A stretch of 33,012 bases of DNA from an uncultured Barnesiella sp. (GCA_944320995.1 CALUJQ010000033.1:1-33012), one strand, 5' to 3'. Counted from the first letter of the stretch, positions 1 to 8,626 are shown. The notes: generated by a model from the sequence alone, not told the origin. Translations and numbers: made by a program.

Positions 1-1065
1 ATCCGTTTCCACTCGTCGGTCAATCCTTCTATTTTGAAGTTCCTCGCCTTCGAGCAAACTTTCAAAAACGCCTTGACAACCCTCCCCATGGGTGGAGGTA
101 AAGGTGGATCGGACTTCAACCCCAAAGGGAAATCCGATATGGAAATCATGCGTTTCTGCCAAGCCTTCGTAACCGAGTTGTGGCGCCACATCGGCCCCGA
201 CACCGATGTGCCTGCCGGCGATATAGGCGTAGGAGGACGTGAAGTTAGCTACATGTATGGCATGTACAAAAAACTGGCTCGCGAAAATACCGGGACATTT
301 ACCGGTAAAGGTCTTGAATTCGGAGGTTCACTCATTCGTCCCGAAGCTACCGGTTATGGCAACGTATATTTCCTGCTCGAAATGCTTAAAACCCGTGGCA
401 TAGACCTCAAAGGGAAAGTGGTTACGGTATCGGGGTCGGGTAATGTGGCCCAATATACCGTACAGAAACTCATCTCGTTGGGAGCCAAAGTGGTAACCAT
501 GTCCGACAGTAACGGCTACATCTACGATCCCGACGGCATCGACGAGAAAAAACTGGCCTATATCTTCGAATTGAAAAACCTCTACCGCGGCCGTATCCGC
601 GAATATGCCGAGGAGTATGGCTGTAAATATGTCGAAGGCGGGCGTCCGTGGGGCGAAAAATGCGACATCGCCATGCCCAGCGCTACCCAAAACGAACTCG
701 ACGGAGACGACGCCCGCACCTTGTTGGCCAACGGTTGCTTCGCCGTGTCGGAAGGGGCCAACATGCCCTCGACTCCCGAGGCCATCGAACAATTCCTCGC
801 TGCCAAGATTCTCTACGCTCCGGGTAAAGCGGCCAACGCCGGCGGTGTGTCGGTAAGTGGATTGGAAATGACTCAAAACTCCATGAAGATAAGCTGGACC
901 GCCGAAGAGGTAGATCAAAAACTGAAACAAATCATGCACGACATTCACGAACAGTGTACCCGCTACGGTAAAGAGAGCGACACCTACACCAACTACGTGA
1001 AGGGGGCCAACATCGCAGGTTTTATGAAAGTAGCCAAGGCTATGATGGCTCAGGGCATCTTGTAA
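1..1065 (+). CDS. gdhA: NADP-type glutamate dehydrogenase, 5'-truncated by the window
   Basis: Catalyses the reversible reductive amination of 2-oxoglutarate to glutamate, the main ammonium-assimilating step in many Bacteroidota, in the cytoplasm. The reading frame is open from base 1, so the 354 residues seen are the C-terminal four fifths of a roughly 445-residue enzyme and about 90 N-terminal residues lie outside. The fragment starts inside the conserved RFHxSVN substrate region. The motif LPMGGGKGGSDF follows, and its lysine (codon at 100-102) aligns with the family's catalytic lysine. A Rossmann nucleotide-binding segment VVTVSGSGNVAQYT comes later. An internal TTG at 34 could be mistaken for a start, but conserved sequence continues upstream of it. 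The gene ends TAATAA and is followed by a strong hairpin. NADP preference is inferred from the hexameric bacterial subfamily, not read from a specific residue. Confidence 0.96.
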   Translation: MRFHSSVNPSILKFLAFEQTFKNALTTLPMGGGKGGSDFNPKGKSDMEIMRFCQAFVTELWRHIGPDTDVPAGDIGVGGREVSYMYGMYKKLARENTGTFTGKGLEFGGSLIRPEATGYGNVYFLLEMLKTRGIDLKGKVVTVSGSGNVAQYTVQKLISLGAKVVTMSDSNGYIYDPDGIDEKKLAYIFELKNLYRGRIREYAEEYGCKYVEGGRPWGEKCDIAMPSATQNELDGDDARTLLANGCFAVSEGANMPSTPEAIEQFLAAKILYAPGKAANAGGVSVSGLEMTQNSMKISWTAEEVDQKLKQIMHDIHEQCTRYGKESDTYTNYVKGANIAGFMKVAKAMMAQGIL

Positions 1066-1089
1066 TAAACCGTCATTGAATAAACCGCA

Positions 1090-1122
1090 CGGGCGGGAGG
1101 TTCTCGATGAATCTCCCGCCCG
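1090..1122 (+). terminator. Hairpin terminator after gdhA
   Basis: A perfect 10-bp GC-rich stem (CGGGCGGGAG with CTCCCGCCCG) encloses a 13-nt loop, 24 nt after the gdhA stop. The following T-tract is poor (CTGTGTTATC), so termination is likely but may be incomplete. Confidence 0.7.
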
Positions 1123-1228
1123 CTGTGTTATCACTGCACTCGATACGGGAAACAAGCCATTCATGGAATCCCAAATACCACGGCAAAAGAATTCCTGCGA
1201 CCGACTTTTCTCTTGCGACACTTTATAA

Positions 1229-1259
1229 ACCCCGCATCGAGTGTGGGGTGAAACACCCC
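1229..1259 (+). other. Two overlapping, mutually exclusive hairpins
   Basis: Hairpin 1 pairs 1229-1236 with 1242-1249 (8 bp with one G-U) around the loop TCGAG. Hairpin 2 pairs 1245-1250 (GGGGTG) with 1254-1259 (CACCCC) around AAA. They share 1245-1249, so only one can form. Hairpin 1 resembles a decayed copy of the palindromic repeat at the right end of the window. Apart from this, the gdhA hairpin and the promoter candidate, the spacer 1066-1384 shows nothing recognisable. Confidence 0.4.
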
Positions 1260-1277
1260 GAAAAATCCCGCCAAAAA

Positions 1278-1309
1278 TTTGGTTTATCCCTCAATCCGAT
1301 TTATATTTA
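1278..1309 (+). promoter_or_regulatory. Candidate promoter for the membrane-protein gene
   Basis: TTTG at 1278-1281, a 20-nt spacer, then TATATTTA at 1302-1309, one mismatch from the Bacteroidota consensus TAnnTTTG. This predicts a leader of about 70 nt before the ATG at 1385. Confidence 0.45.
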
Positions 1310-1384
1310 CAAGACTTCTGTAAACAGGGAAGCTACCACAGCAAACTGGGGAATCCCTATTTGCAACCCTTAAATGCCCAATCC

Positions 1385-1999
1385 ATGGAAGAGAAAAAAA
1401 TAAATATAAAAGAGAATCGGGTATCTATCCTCAGAATGATTTGGCAAAGCCGACAAAATATCGGAAGAGGCGGCAAGAATAAATTTTTGCTGTATGGATA
1501 CTCGGCCACACTCTTGTCCATTGCCAATTATATATTGATCTATTTCACCGGAGAGAGCTCTTGGTCGGCCATTTGGATTCTGATGGCTCTACCCTTTATC
1601 TACGCCACGCTACAAGACCGGAAAAATCGATCAGCAGCACGCTTCTATACCGACCGCATAATCAACGAAACATGGAAAGTCATCGGTACCCTTTTTATCA
1701 TTACCGCATTGACCATACTCATGTTGAGCTATACCTTAGACAACGTCAACCCCGGATTGATGATGCCTTTGGCTCTCATCTACTGTGGCATGGGGACTTC
1801 GGTTACGGGTCTGATTATCAAAGAATCGGTTCTCACCTATCTACCTCCTTTCGGACTTGTTTTTGCCATCTATATGCTCATGACCATGCCGGCACAATAC
1901 ACCCCGTTATCGTGGCATCTCTATTTCGGGATATCGCTTGTAATCATCATGATTATTCCGGGGCATGTGCTTAATGCCAGATGCCATCACATCGGTTGA
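1385..1999 (+). CDS. Six-helix integral membrane protein of unknown function
   Basis: 204 residues. I do not recognise the family. A charged cytoplasmic-looking head (residues 1-33, rich in Lys, Arg and Glu) precedes about six hydrophobic segments near residues 35-55, 60-76, 97-118, 124-146, 151-170 and 175-194, with a basic loop (QDRKNRSAARFYTDR) between helices 2 and 3. No catalytic or transport motif stands out. The frame is open further upstream to a GTG at 1241, but that extension lies in the hairpin-rich spacer and reads like noncoding sequence. The ATG at 1385 gives a sensible N-terminus and lies downstream of a plausible promoter. It is monocistronic and convergent with trxA, sharing a bidirectional terminator. 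A small sensory or regulatory membrane protein is possible but unsupported. Confidence 0.8.
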   Translation: MEEKKINIKENRVSILRMIWQSRQNIGRGGKNKFLLYGYSATLLSIANYILIYFTGESSWSAIWILMALPFIYATLQDRKNRSAARFYTDRIINETWKVIGTLFIITALTILMLSYTLDNVNPGLMMPLALIYCGMGTSVTGLIIKESVLTYLPPFGLVFAIYMLMTMPAQYTPLSWHLYFGISLVIIMIIPGHVLNARCHHIG

Positions 2000-2050
2000 C
2001 GCAAACAAAACTTCCGATACTGGGAAGGCTTTACAGAATATTTCATTTAC

Positions 2051-2087
2051 AAAAAAAACGCCCCGACTTTTAAGGCCGGGGCGTTTT
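2051..2087. terminator. Bidirectional terminator between the membrane protein and trxA
   Basis: AAAACGCCCCG (2055-2065) pairs perfectly with CGGGGCGTTTT (2077-2087) across an 11-nt loop. The run of eight A at 2051-2058 gives a strong U-tract for leftward transcription from trxA, and TTTT serves rightward transcription. Confidence 0.85.
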
Positions 2088-2107
2088 GCATACCTCATTT
2101 CCGGTGC

Positions 2108-2422
2108 TTAGAGCAACGCTTTTACTTTGGCTTCCAAATCGGCTTTCGAAGCAGAGCCTACGTGTTTATCGACCAACTTACCCTCTTTGAAGAAGAGCAG
2201 CGTGGGGATATTGCGAATGCTGTACTCTGCACTTAAATCGGCGTCGTCATCGACGTTGTATTTACCGATTATCACTTTGCCTTCATACTCTTCGGCGAGT
2301 TCGTCGACCGAAGGAGCGATAGCCCGACAGGGGCCGCACCATTCCGCCCAGAAATCAATCACGACCGGTTTCCCCGAAGCGATGATTTCTTTTGCGTTTT
2401 CATCATTGATTTTCAATGCCAT
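2108..2422 (-). CDS. trxA: Thioredoxin
   Basis: 104 residues, the full size of a single-domain cytoplasmic thioredoxin. It reduces protein disulfides using electrons from thioredoxin reductase. The active site reads FWAEWCGPCRAIAP, with the canonical CGPC pair, and the cis-proline segment NIPTLLFF is present. There is no signal peptide, so it acts in the cytoplasm. It lies 78 bp downstream of dnaE on the same strand but has its own near-consensus promoter in that gap, so it is probably transcribed independently. Transcription ends at the shared hairpin to its left. Confidence 0.97.
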   Translation of the reverse strand: MALKINDENAKEIIASGKPVVIDFWAEWCGPCRAIAPSVDELAEEYEGKVIIGKYNVDDDADLSAEYSIRNIPTLLFFKEGKLVDKHVGSASKADLEAKVKALL

Positions 2423-2465
2423 AACTCTATTATTTATTGTTTAATTAATTGCTTTTTTTACGGAA

Positions 2466-2497
2466 CAAAATTAGGGATTCTATGGTTGAGTCGCAAA
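2466..2497 (-). promoter_or_regulatory. Promoter of trxA
   Basis: On the minus strand TTTG (2497-2494) is followed after exactly 20 nt by TAATTTTG (2473-2466), an exact match to TAnnTTTG. The predicted leader is about 40 nt. The -33 element lies only a few bases past the dnaE stop. Confidence 0.75.
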
Positions 2498-2500
2498 CGA

Positions 2501-5500
2501 TTATTCATTTATTTTGAACGTTACCTCTTCATTCTCGTTCAAGAAATCGATAAGTTCCTCTGTTATTGTGGGTCGACGGCTTGAGCGCAGACGTACCGAG
2601 CGATTCAACTCCGAATCATATATTTTGAAATTCAGTTCGGCCTTGTGTTGATGTGCCGGCGGCATAAAGTCGGAGAGGGTTTGTATAAAGCCTTTCTTGA
2701 CCAACCGTACGGGCAACTCGATGGTAATGGAGTTGAGCATCGTACCTTTCAACTCGGAGAGTAGCTTCATTTCCAGAATCTTCAAATCGATACGCCCCGG
2801 GGTATATTTCGACGGCACACAACGGGCCCTTACCCATACAAAGGTTCCGTTATTGGCTCCGTATTTACCGTAATCGATAAAGTCTTGTCCAAACAGAGGT
2901 ATATCGTCTGAGCCCGAATAATCTTCTATTTTGAGGAATCCGTATTGCGCACCCCGCTTACCGATTCCGGTACGATAATCGACCACTACTCCGCCAAAAG
3001 TCAACTCCTTATCAAGCAACGACTCTCTCGCCTTCAAATCAATCATTCGGGTGTTGCACCCATAAAGCAACTCCAATTTATAGGCATCGAGCGGGTGTGC
3101 CGATAGATACATACCCACGAGTTCTTTTTCCTTGTCCAAACGTTCGATGTCGGACAAAGGGACTCCCCTCGGTATCTCGGGCGGAGTGGTCACGATAGGT
3201 GCAACACTCCCGAAGAGCGAAGCCGCTTGCGACAACTTGTCGCTCTGTACTTTCGTGCCATAGCGTACCAATGTATCCAAGAAATGTTCTCCCTTGGTAT
3301 TCAAGGCTGTAAAATCTTCGCGATGAATCTCTTTGAACGAATCGAATGCTCCCGAAATAGCCAATGATTCGATGGTCTTCTTGCCACAAGCCGAGAGGTT
3401 GACCCGCTCGACAAAATCGAAAATTCCCTTGTAAGGGCCATTTTCCTCTCGCTCTTTGATAATAGCTTGTACGGCCGAATCGCCCACTCCCTTGATGGCG
3501 GCAAGGCCAAAACGGATATTCCCTTTTTTGTTTACCGAGAATTTTCGCTGGCTCTCGTTGACATCGGGCCCCAGAACTTGGATTTTCATCGCCTTGCACT
3601 CGTCCATGAATTTGGTGATTTCGGAGATATTGTTGAGGTTCCGGCTCAGCACGGCCGCCATATATTCCGAAGGATAATTGGCTTTGAGATAAGCTGTCTG
3701 GAAAGCCACCCATGAGTAGCAGGTCGCATGGCTCTTGTTGAATGCGTAAGAGGCAAACTTCTCCCAGTCGGCCCAGATTTTTTCGAGGACCTCTTTTTTA
3801 TGCCCGTTCTTCTCACCGCCCGATATAAAGAGCGGTTTCAAAGCGTCCAGTTTATCTTTCAATTTCTTACCCATCGCCTTCCGCAATCCGTCGGACTGTC
3901 CACGGGTGAAATCGGCCAAAAGTCGCGAGAGCAACATCACCTGCTCTTGATATACGGTAATTCCATAGGTGTCTTTCAGATATTTTTCCATCACGGGAAT
4001 ATCGTACACGATAGGTTCTTTGCCTTGTTTACGGGCGATAAACTGGGGGATATAGTCCATAGGTCCGGGACGATAGAGAGCATTCATGGCAATCAGGTCC
4101 TCGAACGTGGTCGGGTGCAACTCCCGCAAATATTTCTGCATGCCGGCCGACTCGAACTGGAATGTTCCGGTCGTACGCCCGGCGCTATATAATTCGTAAG
4201 TTTTGGGATCATCGATGGGAATTGCATCTATATCGAGGTCGATGTGGCGAGTTTGCCGAATATTCTCGACCGCCTCTTTGATAATTGAGAGCGTTTTCAA
4301 CCCGAGAAAGTCCATCTTAATCAAACCCGTATCCTCAATTACACTCCCCTCGTATTGCGTCACGAGCATCTTTTCGCCGGTCTCCTTGTCATCGGCCGTA
4401 CTCACGGGCACCCAGTCGGTAATGTCGTCCCGCCCGATAATTACTCCACAAGCATGTACACCAGTGTTGCGTACATTTCCTTCGAGCATCTGGGCATATT
4501 TCATCGTATCGGCCAAAAGTTGGTCACTCGAATTGCAAGCCTCCTGCAACTCCTTGACATTGGCGATACAGTTTTTCAAATTTATCTTTTGCGCTTTCCC
4601 GTCCTTTTCGGGCAGACGGTCGGGAATAAGTCGGGTAAGGCGATCCGACTCGGGCAAAGGTAATTTCTGTACACGGGCCACATCTTTGATGGCCAACTTG
4701 GTAGCCATCGTACCGTAGGTAATAATGTGTGCCACCTTCTCGGCTCCGTATTTCTCGGTCACCCACTGCAATACCCGTCCTCGGCCATCGTCGTCGAAAT
4801 CGACATCGATATCGGGCAACGAGATACGGTCGGGGTTGAGAAACCGCTCAAACAGCAAGTCGTATTTCAACGGGTCGATTTGGGTTATCTTCAAACAATA
4901 AGCTACCACCGACCCAGCAGCCGACCCACGGCCGGGACCTACCGACACATCGAGTTCTTTACGGGCGGCGTTGATAAAATCCTGCACGATGAGGAAGTAG
5001 CCCGGGAAGCCCATCGTCTTCATGATGTGAAGTTCGAAAGTAATCCGTTCCATTACCTCGTCCGAGAGATGCTCGCCATACCGTTCATGAGCCCCTTTGA
5101 AGGTCAGCTCTTTCAAATAATCGGCTTCGAGTTTAATCCGGTAGAGTTTATCATACCCTCCCAAATTATCTATTTTCTTACGAGCCGCCGCCTCTTCCAA
5201 CACCACATTTCCGTTCTCGTCGCGGGTGAACTCATTGAACAAATCCTCTTCGGTGAACTTCTGCCGATATTCCTCCTCGGTACCGAAACTCTCGGGAATG
5301 GGGAACGTAGGCATCAAAGGCGGGTGGTCGATCGAGTAAAATTCTACCTTGTCGAGGACTTCCAGCGTATTGGAGAGAGCCTCGGGCACATCGGCAAAGA
5401 TGTCGTTCATCTCTTGTTGGGTTTTCAGCCACTCCTGTTTGGAATATAACATACGGGTGGGATCGTCGAGGTCCTTGCCGGTACTGAGGCAGATGAGACG

Positions 5501-6382
5501 ATCGTGGGCCTCGGCATTTTCCTCTTCGACAAAGTGGACGTCGTTGGTACATACCAACTTGATTCCATGTTTACGGGACAGCTCGATCAACCGGTCATTG
5601 ACCTCTTGCTGCAAAACATAGGTTTCGTGATTGGCCCGGGGAACGGTTGCCTTGTGCCGCTGTAATTCCAAATAATAGTCTTCCCCGAAAACTCGCTTGA
5701 ACCAGAGAATCGCCTCTTCGACTCCCTCCATGTCGCCGGCCAGTATCTTCTTGGGTATTTCGCCGCCCAGACAGGCCGAGCAGACAATCAACCCCTCGTG
5801 GTACTTTTCGAGTTCATACCGGTCGGTACGGGGCCGGGCATAGAACCCGTCGGTCCAGCCTTTCGAGACCAACTTGACCAGATTGTGATAGCCGGTTAGA
5901 TTCTTGGCCAAAACCACCAAGTGGTAACCACCCTCGTCAATCGCTCCGTTGCGAATGGAGATTCCCCCCACTTCATTAAGGACAACACCCCGCACCTCGC
6001 GCGGAGTCGCCTCCTTGTCGGTGAGCCGACGGCGGGCCACATACATTTCACAACCGAAAATGGGTTTGAAAATTTTGCCTTCAAGTTTGGCCTTCTCACC
6101 TCGTAGCGACGACAATACAAGGTCTTTGTTCTCGACCGTTTCGGCACCACTCTCGACGGCATCGATCTGCTTCTGCACCCTTTTTATATCGTCTTTTACA
6201 GCCCCGTTCTTTTTCTTTACCAAATTGAAAAACTCCTTTATCCCGAACATATTGCCGTGGTCGGTCAAGGCAAGGCCCTTCATGCCGTCGTGCATGGCCT
6301 TATCGACCAACGCAGGAATCGAAGCCTGTCCGTCAAGAATGGAGTATTGGGAGTGTACGTGCAGATGAACAAACGGTTGCAT
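2501..6382 (-). CDS. dnaE: DNA polymerase III alpha subunit
   Basis: 1293 residues; the catalytic subunit of the replicative polymerase. Domains in order: a PHP domain (about 1-290) with a charged, coiled insertion near 58-105 that is common in Bacteroidota; the palm and fingers with VGPGRGSAAGS (481-491) and PDIDVDFDD (523-531); a third acidic residue in MDFLGLKTL; a helix-hairpin-helix near 960-1000 (AAIKGVGDSAV); and a C-terminal OB-fold region. By alignment with E. coli, D526, D528 and D691 should be the catalytic aspartates. All nine PHP metal-ligand positions known from active PHP exonucleases appear intact (H8, H10, D17, H42, E112, H154, C204, D281, H283), so intrinsic proofreading is possible. 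No intein or frameshift is seen. The start is the first ATG before the HLHVHSQYS motif. No convincing promoter was found directly upstream. Confidence 0.98.
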   Translation of the reverse strand: MQPFVHLHVHSQYSILDGQASIPALVDKAMHDGMKGLALTDHGNMFGIKEFFNLVKKKNGAVKDDIKRVQKQIDAVESGAETVENKDLVLSSLRGEKAKLEGKIFKPIFGCEMYVARRRLTDKEATPREVRGVVLNEVGGISIRNGAIDEGGYHLVVLAKNLTGYHNLVKLVSKGWTDGFYARPRTDRYELEKYHEGLIVCSACLGGEIPKKILAGDMEGVEEAILWFKRVFGEDYYLELQRHKATVPRANHETYVLQQEVNDRLIELSRKHGIKLVCTNDVHFVEEENAEAHDRLICLSTGKDLDDPTRMLYSKQEWLKTQQEMNDIFADVPEALSNTLEVLDKVEFYSIDHPPLMPTFPIPESFGTEEEYRQKFTEEDLFNEFTRDENGNVVLEEAAARKKIDNLGGYDKLYRIKLEADYLKELTFKGAHERYGEHLSDEVMERITFELHIMKTMGFPGYFLIVQDFINAARKELDVSVGPGRGSAAGSVVAYCLKITQIDPLKYDLLFERFLNPDRISLPDIDVDFDDDGRGRVLQWVTEKYGAEKVAHIITYGTMATKLAIKDVARVQKLPLPESDRLTRLIPDRLPEKDGKAQKINLKNCIANVKELQEACNSSDQLLADTMKYAQMLEGNVRNTGVHACGVIIGRDDITDWVPVSTADDKETGEKMLVTQYEGSVIEDTGLIKMDFLGLKTLSIIKEAVENIRQTRHIDLDIDAIPIDDPKTYELYSAGRTTGTFQFESAGMQKYLRELHPTTFEDLIAMNALYRPGPMDYIPQFIARKQGKEPIVYDIPVMEKYLKDTYGITVYQEQVMLLSRLLADFTRGQSDGLRKAMGKKLKDKLDALKPLFISGGEKNGHKKEVLEKIWADWEKFASYAFNKSHATCYSWVAFQTAYLKANYPSEYMAAVLSRNLNNISEITKFMDECKAMKIQVLGPDVNESQRKFSVNKKGNIRFGLAAIKGVGDSAVQAIIKEREENGPYKGIFDFVERVNLSACGKKTIESLAISGAFDSFKEIHREDFTALNTKGEHFLDTLVRYGTKVQSDKLSQAASLFGSVAPIVTTPPEIPRGVPLSDIERLDKEKELVGMYLSAHPLDAYKLELLYGCNTRMIDLKARESLLDKELTFGGVVVDYRTGIGKRGAQYGFLKIEDYSGSDDIPLFGQDFIDYGKYGANNGTFVWVRARCVPSKYTPGRIDLKILEMKLLSELKGTMLNSITIELPVRLVKKGFIQTLSDFMPPAHQHKAELNFKIYDSELNRSVRLRSSRRPTITEELIDFLNENEEVTFKINE

Positions 6383-6487
6383 AAACAGAATAAATTTAGT
6401 TTCAGGGGCTTAAAGTTACGAAGTTATTCGCACAGAAAAAAGGAGTTGTCCGAAGATTTTTGAACAACTTATAAACCTTTGTCAACC

Positions 6488-6528
6488 AATAAAAAACTCA
6501 CCTCGGGAGGGAATCCCCTCGGGGTGAG
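6488..6528 (-). terminator. Terminator of the HAD / M24 peptidase operon
   Basis: An imperfect stem, CTCACCTCGGG (6497-6507) with the complementary arm ending at 6528 and including G-U pairs, is followed in the minus-strand direction by an A-rich plus-strand tract at 6488-6496, which reads as a U-run in the transcript. It separates the peptidase gene from dnaE. Confidence 0.7.
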
Positions 6529-6552
6529 AATCGTATATTTTCGTAAGCCTTT

Positions 6553-7725
6553 TTACAATAGAGGCCGTATCTCTGCGGGAGCGGTCGTTATCGCCTGCAT
6601 ACCGTCGGGACTTACCACATAAGTATCTTCGATACCCACGGCCCCCACATGCGGAATGACAAACTTCGGTTCCAACGCAATGACTTGGTTCTCGACCAAA
6701 ATATCTTTCGAACGGGGTGCCAATACGGGAGCCTCGTTTACCTCGATTCCCACACCATGCCCCACAAATCCAGCTTTCTGGGTATATCCCATAAAATAGG
6801 CTTCGAGCCCGGCCTCCTGCGCCATTGTCACCGCCAACTGGTACAACTCGGCTGCCGGTGTACCCGGCTTTCCGGCACGGCTTACCGCCCGATGTATTTC
6901 AATGGAACAACCGTGTGCCTTTGCCGCCAGCTCCGACACCTCGCCCACCGAGTAAACCCGGGTCATATCGGTCATATATCCTGTGAAGTTGCCGCACATA
7001 TCGACCATCACCGTCATACCGGGGCGAATGAGTGTGCCGTTGGCCCCTACCGGTATCGAACAATGCAATCCGCCTCCGCCCATGGCAAAGTCGTAAGGTG
7101 TGGGAGAGTCGGCATTATCGCCGCAAATGACATTCCCCATAAATATCTCCATACTCTGCCCATTGATTCTGAAAAGGCCCAAGTTCCCATGCAACCGGAG
7201 CAACCGCTCTATCTCGATTTGCAACTCAATGTCGCTCATGCCTTCCCGAAATACCGACTCGATACGTCGATACACCTCGGCATGCTTCACGGCCGACTCG
7301 CGCAGCAACGACAGTTCATACGGGGTCTTGATCGAACGAACCGTCCGCATGACGGCCGAGCCGTTCAACACCTCTGCTTGCGGGAACACCGCTGCCAAAC
7401 GCATGTAATCGGCATGCGAAGCGTCCCATTCGAGGGCGACACGGCGCGGTTGCGGAAGCCCCATTTCGGCGAGCAAAGCAGGTATCTGCTCGGGTTTGTG
7501 GATATAGCGTACCGTATCGCCTTTCAACCCCACCGGCCGACGCACAAAATAGATCGCATCGCCCACTGCGGGGATATAGGTATAACCATTGAACACCCGT
7601 CCCGAAGAATAGTAAAGATTGGCATTCGTATTCAGCAAAAGGGCATCGACATCGAGCGAGCGCAAAGCCGACACAACCTTCTCTTTCCGCAGTAAAGCCT
7701 CGGCTTGGAAATCAATCGGATACAT
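6553..7725 (-). CDS. M24B family metallopeptidase, Xaa-Pro aminopeptidase type
   Basis: 390 residues. It probably removes N-terminal residues that precede proline in cytoplasmic peptides. An N-terminal creatinase-like domain (about 1-130) is followed by a pita-bread catalytic domain. The five dinuclear-metal ligands can be placed: D242 (MVDMCGN), D253 (YMTDMTR), H323 (VGHGVGIE), E352 (ALEPKF) and E366 (GIEDTYV). There is no signal peptide. The gene starts 6 bp after the HAD phosphatase stop, so the two are almost certainly co-transcribed. A hairpin with a U-tract follows its stop. Exact substrate preference (Xaa-Pro dipeptide versus longer peptide) cannot be read from the sequence. Confidence 0.9.
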   Translation of the reverse strand: MYPIDFQAEALLRKEKVVSALRSLDVDALLLNTNANLYYSSGRVFNGYTYIPAVGDAIYFVRRPVGLKGDTVRYIHKPEQIPALLAEMGLPQPRRVALEWDASHADYMRLAAVFPQAEVLNGSAVMRTVRSIKTPYELSLLRESAVKHAEVYRRIESVFREGMSDIELQIEIERLLRLHGNLGLFRINGQSMEIFMGNVICGDNADSPTPYDFAMGGGGLHCSIPVGANGTLIRPGMTVMVDMCGNFTGYMTDMTRVYSVGEVSELAAKAHGCSIEIHRAVSRAGKPGTPAAELYQLAVTMAQEAGLEAYFMGYTQKAGFVGHGVGIEVNEAPVLAPRSKDILVENQVIALEPKFVIPHVGAVGIEDTYVVSPDGMQAITTAPAEIRPLL

Positions 7726-7731
7726 ATAGTT

Positions 7732-8388
7732 TTATTTGCAGTTTAAAAAGAAGTCTGTAAAATCATCGAACGAATCGAAGGCCAGTTCGTAGTCATCGGT
7801 ATGGCCAAATCCGTAACGGGCATATACAAACGGCAACCCAACCCGGTGAGCCTCCTGCCCGTCGGCCTCGATGTCGCCCATATAAAGAGGCTGTTGCAAG
7901 CCATGCTTCGCTTTCAACAACAACATATTATCGCCCTTGGGCTTGTGCGTGTCGCCATAAGAGACAGTATCGGTAACAAATGGCGTAATCCCTATGCAAG
8001 ACATGAAGATAGGCAACGTGTGGGAATCGCAATTGCTCACCAAGAAAAGTTTGTATTTATGCGACAACCGCTCCAAGCCCGACACGACCCCGGGATAAGG
8101 CGTACCCCCGTAGCGAGACAACAATGCAGGTTCCTCGTCGGCCAACTCTTTTGAGAAACGAGCGGCCTCCTCAGGGGCAATGTCGGGGAAAAGATTGGTC
8201 AAAATGCGGGGAATAGGGATTCCTATATTGCCAATAAGGCTATCACGAGTGACATGAACTTCACGTCCGGCCCGCAAAAACACCTCGTTCCAAATGCGGG
8301 CATAAGTATCCACGGCGTCCCACAAAGTACCGTCCATATCGAAGATGAGCCCATCGGTGCGGCTCCAATCTATCTCTTTCTTTTTCAT
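7732..8388 (-). CDS. HAD-superfamily hydrolase, phosphoglycolate phosphatase-like
   Basis: 218 residues. Motif I FDMDGTLWD holds the nucleophile and general acid (D17 and D19). Motif II is LVSNCDS, motif III is within THKPKGDN, and motif IV is YMGDIEAD. A helical cap lies between motifs I and II, as in subclass I phosphatases. The substrate is probably a small phosphorylated metabolite; nothing fixes which one. It is the first gene of a two-gene operon with the M24 peptidase (6-bp gap). The annotated ATG sits only four bases past a near-perfect -7 element, so the mRNA may be leaderless. If not, translation would have to begin further inside, which would damage motif I; the ATG at 8388 is therefore the best start. 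Confidence 0.88.
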   Translation of the reverse strand: MKKKEIDWSRTDGLIFDMDGTLWDAVDTYARIWNEVFLRAGREVHVTRDSLIGNIGIPIPRILTNLFPDIAPEEAARFSKELADEEPALLSRYGGTPYPGVVSGLERLSHKYKLFLVSNCDSHTLPIFMSCIGITPFVTDTVSYGDTHKPKGDNMLLLKAKHGLQQPLYMGDIEADGQEAHRVGLPFVYARYGFGHTDDYELAFDSFDDFTDFFLNCK

Positions 8389-8392
8389 GCGG

Positions 8393-8423
8393 CAAAGGTA
8401 TGGATTTTATCGGGAATCCGAAA
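8393..8423 (-). promoter_or_regulatory. Promoter of the HAD / peptidase operon
   Basis: Minus strand: TTTC (8423-8420), a 19-nt spacer, then TACCTTTG (8400-8393), an exact TAnnTTTG. The start codon begins at 8388, which leaves no room for a normal leader. Confidence 0.55.
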
Positions 8424-8462
8424 CCGGTTTCACATAGAGAAATAAATTTTCCCTTTCCCCAA

Positions 8463-8494
8463 CAAAAAAGCCTCCCGGGAAAAACCGGAAGGCT
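8463..8494 (-). terminator. Terminator of tRNA-Arg
   Basis: Plus-strand arms AGCCTCCCGG (8469-8478) and CCGGAAGGCT (8485-8494) form a 10-bp stem with one G-U around a 6-nt loop. The A-run at 8464-8469 gives a U-tract in the minus-strand transcript, just after the tRNA 3' end. Confidence 0.85.
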
Positions 8495-8499
8495 TTCAC

Positions 8500-8574
8500 T
8501 GGTACACCCGTGGGGAGTCGAACCCCAATCGAAGGAACCGGAATCCTTTATTCTATCCATTGAACTACGGGTGC
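8500..8574 (-). tRNA. tRNA-Arg (anticodon CCG)
   Basis: 75 nt including an encoded CCA. The 7-bp acceptor GCACCCG pairs with CGGGTGT (first pair G-U). The D arm is GTTC/GAAT and the anticodon stem AAGGA/TCCTT has loop TTCCGGT, giving anticodon CCG for codon CGG. The T arm is TGGGG-TTCGACT-CCCCA. The discriminator base is A. It is followed immediately by a strong terminator, so it is probably a single-gene transcript. Confidence 0.95.
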
Positions 8575-8626
8575 CGCTAAACGAAATAGAGGGTGTCGTT
8601 GCTCTTAAAAACGATTCTCCTCTCTA

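Noticed and set aside
34..1065. TTG at 34 as the gdhA start
   Set aside because: Conserved GDH sequence continues in frame to base 1, so the gene simply enters from outside.
328..1221. 297-codon minus-strand frame over gdhA
   Set aside because: Antisense shadow of gdhA; it crosses the gdhA terminator and has no recognisable domain.
4727..5449. 240-codon plus-strand frame within dnaE
   Set aside because: Antisense to the conserved polymerase core; no coding character of its own.
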